From NCBI GenBank assembly GCA_030613605.1, contig JAUWLO010000074.1:1-9115 (forward strand): DNA of 9,115 bases, written 5' to 3'. The notes under the pieces are model-generated. The model worked only from the letters and a program-made list of their open reading frames with translations, searched no databases and was not told the origin of the DNA. The first letter of the stretch is position 1; every line of letters starts with the position of its first letter. The position numbers were made by a program, and so were the translations under genes. This document shows positions 6,902 to 9,115 of the stretch, one piece after another. Source of the stretch: Gammaproteobacteria bacterium (GTDB lineage: Bacteria > Pseudomonadota > Gammaproteobacteria > SZUA-152).

Positions 6902-6998
6902 TTGCTGGTTTTTATCCAATTAAATCCTGTAGACGTTACTGTTTTGCGTAGCAATTAATGATTAGGTGCCAGTCACGGCATTGGCGGGTTAAAAAACC

Positions 6999-7487
6999 TT
7001 ACCATTGAAAATGTATCGGCAGCAGGGGCTGATTTCTTTTGTCAAAATCTTCCCACATGGCCAAAAAAGTTTTGCCCGTTTGCGGGTGTTTCATGGTCGG
7101 CTCCAGCTCCGAGAGCGGCCATAACACAAAGGCATAGCGTGGGATTTCATCCCGGGGCACATGGTAGCCCTCACCAGTGGCCACCAGTTCACCGTAGAGC
7201 AACAGATCCAGATCCAGGGTTCGTGAGGTAAAACGCTCACTGCCACGCTGCCGGCCATGAGTTTGCTCAATTTCAGCCAGGGTCATAATGACCTGATCGA
7301 CACTATCTGACGTATCAAAGGCAGCCACCAGATTATAAAAGGCATCCCCTTCAAATCCAACGGCTTCACTTTCGTAAACCGAGGACAGTTGCAATTCACC
7401 GTATTTTTTACGCAAATCCGCCACACCGGCTCGTATGCTGGTCTCCCGGTCAATATTGCTACCTATCCCAACAAATACCCTGGGCAT
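6999..7487 (-). CDS. folK: 6-hydroxymethyl-7,8-dihydropterin pyrophosphokinase
   Basis: HPPK transfers pyrophosphate from ATP to 6-hydroxymethyl-7,8-dihydropterin, giving the substrate of dihydropteroate synthase. The 162-aa protein has the N-terminal GIGSN (7-11), YNLVA (51-55), the ATP-loop region EIEQTHGRQRG (72-82), and RTLDLDLLLYG (89-99). In the last motif Asp92 and Asp94 correspond to the two magnesium ligands of E. coli HPPK. The downstream HVPRDEIPRYAF segment (109-120) differs from the common VPHPRxxxRAF arrangement: the His after Val-Pro is Arg. Tail YAFVLWPLSEL is normal. GAGG lies 7 bases before ATG 7487, and the gene begins 3 bases after the folB stop, so the two are translationally coupled. 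Length is normal. Confidence 0.95.
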   Translation of the reverse strand: MPRVFVGIGSNIDRETSIRAGVADLRKKYGELQLSSVYESEAVGFEGDAFYNLVAAFDTSDSVDQVIMTLAEIEQTHGRQRGSERFTSRTLDLDLLLYGELVATGEGYHVPRDEIPRYAFVLWPLSELEPTMKHPQTGKTFLAMWEDFDKRNQPLLPIHFQW

Positions 7488-7490
7488 AAC

Positions 7491-7847
7491 TTAGCCTCGC
7501 TCACCCCGTTCAATGACGATCCCCACGTCACCGGCATAACGTACCGCGCCCTTTTTATTAACACGCAGGCGCAGCCACTTAACATCAAATTCATTCAGAA
7601 CAATTTCCGCCACACGCTCGGCCAGCGTTTCAACTAACTGAAAATCACTGTCGCCGACAAACTCGATCAGCCGCTTGGCAACGGCCTTATAGTTAAGCGT
7701 ATCCTCAATGGCATCCGTACGAGCAGCATTGGCGACATCCGCACCCATGTCCAGATCAAGAATGATTGACTGCTTTTCTTTGCGCTCCCAGTCATAGATA
7801 CCAATAATGGTTTCGATGGTGAGATCGTGAAGGAAAATAATATCCAT
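7491..7847 (-). CDS. folB: Dihydroneopterin aldolase
   Basis: FolB cleaves 7,8-dihydroneopterin to 6-hydroxymethyl-7,8-dihydropterin and glycolaldehyde, supplying the substrate of the adjacent folK. The 118-aa protein shows the family order: GIYDWER (16-22, Glu21), DLDM (31-34), DTLNYKAV (49-56), LVETLAE (71-77, Glu73 for substrate binding) and VNKKGAVR (96-103), which carries the catalytic-type Lys. The frame stays open upstream to 7988, but the start is ATG 7847: GGAG lies 5 bases before it and the family's MDxIFLxDL beginning matches. A longer start would run over the divergent plsY gene. A TATATT -10 lies upstream at 7891-7886. It is first in a probable folB-folK operon that may extend to the response regulator. 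Confidence 0.95.
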   Translation of the reverse strand: MDIIFLHDLTIETIIGIYDWERKEKQSIILDLDMGADVANAARTDAIEDTLNYKAVAKRLIEFVGDSDFQLVETLAERVAEIVLNEFDVKWLRLRVNKKGAVRYAGDVGIVIERGERG

Positions 7848-7885
7848 ACTGGCTCCAATAATTAGATGCAGATGATAACGGTTTG

Positions 7886-7914
7886 AATATAGGCAAACCA
7901 GCGCACTTGACCAA
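7886..7914 (-). promoter_or_regulatory. Probable sigma-70 promoter for folB
   Basis: On the minus strand TTGGTC (7914-7909) is followed by a 17-base spacer and TATATT (7891-7886). The -10 matches the consensus at 5 of 6 bases; the -35 matches only TTG. Transcription would begin near 7879 and give a leader of about 32 bases containing the GGAG of folB. Confidence 0.45.
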
Positions 7915-7937
7915 CCCATGGCAGACTGCGCGATAAT
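7907..7937 (+). promoter_or_regulatory. Probable sigma-70 promoter for plsY, abutting the start codon
   Basis: TTGACC (7907-7912, 5 of 6 to consensus) and GATAAT (7932-7937, 5 of 6) are separated by 19 bases, slightly long. The expected start of transcription is about 6-7 bases beyond the -10, at or within the plsY ATG (7943). Its -35 overlaps the opposing folB -35 at 7909-7912. Confidence 0.4.
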
Positions 7938-7942
7938 AGGCC

Positions 7943-8524
7943 ATGCTTGAAAATGTTCTAATTTTTGCCGCTTACCTTGCCGGCTCACTCTCCGCTGCCA
8001 TCATCACCTGCAAACTGATGGGCCTGCCCGATCCCCGTACGCAGGGGTCGAAAAACCCCGGCGCCACCAACGTGCTTCGGGTTGGCGGTAAAAAAGCTGC
8101 TGCTATCACGTTGTTTGGCGATGCCATTAAAGGTGTGATCCCGGTAGCCACCGCACAAATAATGGGAATGCCGCCACTTATTCTGGCCCTCACAGCTCTG
8201 GCCGCATTTCTTGGCCACCTGTATCCGATATTTTTCAACTTTCGCGGCGGCAAAGGCGTGGCCACTGCCTTTGGAGTACTGGTGGCTCTGGCGTGGCCGG
8301 TGGGCATCGTGCTATTGGCCACCTGGTTGGTGATGGCAAAAGTATTCAATATTTCCTCACTGGCGGCTTTAGCTGCTGCCTGCCTGTCACCCCTGTACAT
8401 GTGGTGGTTACGCCCGGAACAGGAATTCATCATTGTCGCAGCTGTGATTAGCTTGATGTTGTTGTGGCGGCATCGGTCTAATATTCGGAATTTGCTTAAG
8501 GGTACCGAAGGCACGATTCGCTAA
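7943..8524 (+). CDS. plsY: Glycerol-3-phosphate acyltransferase PlsY
   Basis: PlsY is an inner-membrane enzyme that transfers an acyl group from acyl-phosphate to glycerol-3-phosphate, forming lysophosphatidic acid, the first step of phospholipid synthesis. The 193-aa protein has about five membrane segments. It shows the three conserved loops: GSKNPGATNVLR (35-46), GHLYPIFFNFRGGKGVAT (91-108) and HRSNIRNLLKGTE (177-189). LPDPRTQGS (28-36) closely matches E. coli PlsY. ATG 7943 puts the first membrane segment immediately at the N-terminus, as in the family. There is only a poor SD (AGG two bases before the ATG), and a predicted promoter reaches almost to the ATG. It is divergent from folB, a pairing I recall as common in gammaproteobacteria. 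The usual third partner tsaD is not in the window. Confidence 0.96.
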   Translation: MLENVLIFAAYLAGSLSAAIITCKLMGLPDPRTQGSKNPGATNVLRVGGKKAAAITLFGDAIKGVIPVATAQIMGMPPLILALTALAAFLGHLYPIFFNFRGGKGVATAFGVLVALAWPVGIVLLATWLVMAKVFNISSLAALAAACLSPLYMWWLRPEQEFIIVAAVISLMLLWRHRSNIRNLLKGTEGTIR

Positions 8525-8569
8525 TACCCTGTTTTTTAACACTAAAGCCCAGCTCATACCCGCCGATAA

Positions 8570-8590
8570 CCTAAATAAGTGTTTAGGAGG
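8570..8590 (+). promoter_or_regulatory. Inverted repeat overlapping a strong ribosome binding site
   Basis: CCTAAA (8570-8575) and TTTAGG (8582-8587) are perfect complements separated by 6 bases. The right arm covers the first half of the SD AGGAGG (8585-8590), which lies 5 bases before ATG 8596. Folding would partly hide the SD. The stem is short and AT-rich, so the effect, if any, would be modest. The perfect SD itself strongly supports the following start codon. Confidence 0.45.
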
Positions 8591-8595
8591 TGCGT

Positions 8596-9115
8596 ATGGC
8601 TGGCATCAAACTGCAACCCACATCCACCGCTCACTGGCATGAACTGGTCTGTGAAGCGGAAGACAAATCTCATCGCCATCTGGGCGAAGAGGTGCAGAGT
8701 TATTTAGTTTTTCTTTTGCAACGTTTCCTCAGTAAACCCGATATTGCCGTACGAATTCTTGCGCTGGATTACCTCAACGGGCTGCGCGAATCCGGCCATC
8801 GTCAGATTGAAAAACTTCGTGATGTGGGGGACATTTGTTTACTCCACGCAGGCTTTTTTCCGCAACGTGCAAGAGCTCGACTGGTGAACACAAGTTACTA
8901 TGTTGATCTTGGCATTGGCGCATATTACCAGTTACACCACAACACACCCCATCAACAGGGCCAGCTTTATGAACACATGTATGAAAGTTTTGTGCCGGCT
9001 ATGGATGTTTTGCAAACCATAAGAAGTTTTGAAAATGAACAGCATCTTGATAAACCACTGTACGATGCGTTAACAGCGTACGAACTGTGGGAACACACGG
9101 GAAGTGTTCAGGCGA
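8596..9115 (+). CDS. Unrecognised soluble protein (3' end outside window)
   Basis: The frame is open for 173 codons from ATG 8596 to the right edge, with a consensus SD (AGGAGG, 5 bases before the ATG), so this is a real gene. I do not recognise the family. The visible part has no signal peptide or membrane segment. It is rich in His, Tyr, Leu and Gln and looks mainly alpha-helical. Features: an EEVQSYLVFLLQRFL helix (31-45), LALDYLNGL (55-63), a central LHAGFFPQRARARL stretch (83-96) followed by VDLGIGAYYQLHH (103-115), and a helical EHMYESFVPAMDVLQTI segment (126-142). Only two Cys (19, 81) are seen and no obvious catalytic motif. It follows plsY by 71 bases on the same strand, but its strong independent SD does not require coupling. 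Expression is likely; function unknown. Confidence 0.85.
   Translation, partial: MAGIKLQPTSTAHWHELVCEAEDKSHRHLGEEVQSYLVFLLQRFLSKPDIAVRILALDYLNGLRESGHRQIEKLRDVGDICLLHAGFFPQRARARLVNTSYYVDLGIGAYYQLHHNTPHQQGQLYEHMYESFVPAMDVLQTIRSFENEQHLDKPLYDALTAYELWEHTGSVQA

Noticed and set aside
6902..6919. TTG start for the response regulator at 6919
   Set aside because: It is plausible (AGGA 5 bases upstream) but TTG is rare and the six added residues carry no domain; kept as a noted alternative.
6987..6998. GGTTAAAAAACC after the folK stop as a terminator
   Set aside because: The palindrome has only 4-bp arms around an A/T run, with no GC stem preceding a T-tract, so it does not meet intrinsic terminator criteria.
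7848..7988. N-terminal extension of folB (open frame continues to 7988)
   Set aside because: The extra 47 codons do not resemble FolB, would overlap plsY, and lack the good GGAG found before ATG 7847.
7972..8514. 180-codon open frame antisense to plsY
   Set aside because: It lies wholly within plsY on the other strand, has no recognisable motif and a Pro/Arg/Thr-rich composition typical of a shadow frame.

Overview
The window looks like a chromosomal segment of a gammaproteobacterium of moderate GC. It carries core housekeeping genes with typical gammaproteobacterial proteins (ApaH, UppP, MidA-type methyltransferase, FolM-type pteridine reductase, DUF938, FolB, FolK, PlsY, DUF4389). I see no insertion sequence, phage gene, tRNA, rRNA, CRISPR array or other sign of recent transfer. 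The genus cannot be named from the sequence alone.

Layout. (1) Positions 1-4182, all on the minus strand and read right to left: midA-like methyltransferase, a second class I methyltransferase, uppP, apaH, then a DUF4389 membrane protein that runs off the left edge. The first four are tightly packed (gaps of about 9-44 bases) and look like one transcript. The DUF4389 gene has its own extended -10 promoter. (2) A 119-bp divergent intergenic region (4183-4301). (3) Positions 4302-5736, plus strand: folM-like pteridine reductase and a DUF938 methyltransferase. (4) Positions 5714-7847, minus strand: folB, folK and a response regulator whose GGDEF domain is degenerate. The response regulator converges on and overlaps the DUF938 gene by 23 bp. 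(5) A 95-bp divergent promoter region (7848-7942). (6) Plus strand: plsY, then an unrecognised conserved-looking gene that runs off the right edge.

How the genes relate. FolB and FolK perform consecutive steps of dihydropterin synthesis, and FolM reduces dihydropterins or dihydrofolate, so the middle is a folate/pterin neighbourhood interrupted by a signalling gene and a methyltransferase. UppP (undecaprenyl carrier recycling) and PlsY (first acylation of glycerol-3-phosphate) serve the envelope. ApaH clears diadenosine tetraphosphate.

Most of the window is ordinary core genome, and I do not claim a new multi-gene system. The most interesting items are the response regulator with an SGKEF active-site remnant, an intact RxxD inhibitory-site motif and an unassigned C-terminal extension; the overlapping divergent promoters that may give plsY a leaderless mRNA; and the unrecognised right-edge gene with a hairpin over its ribosome binding site.
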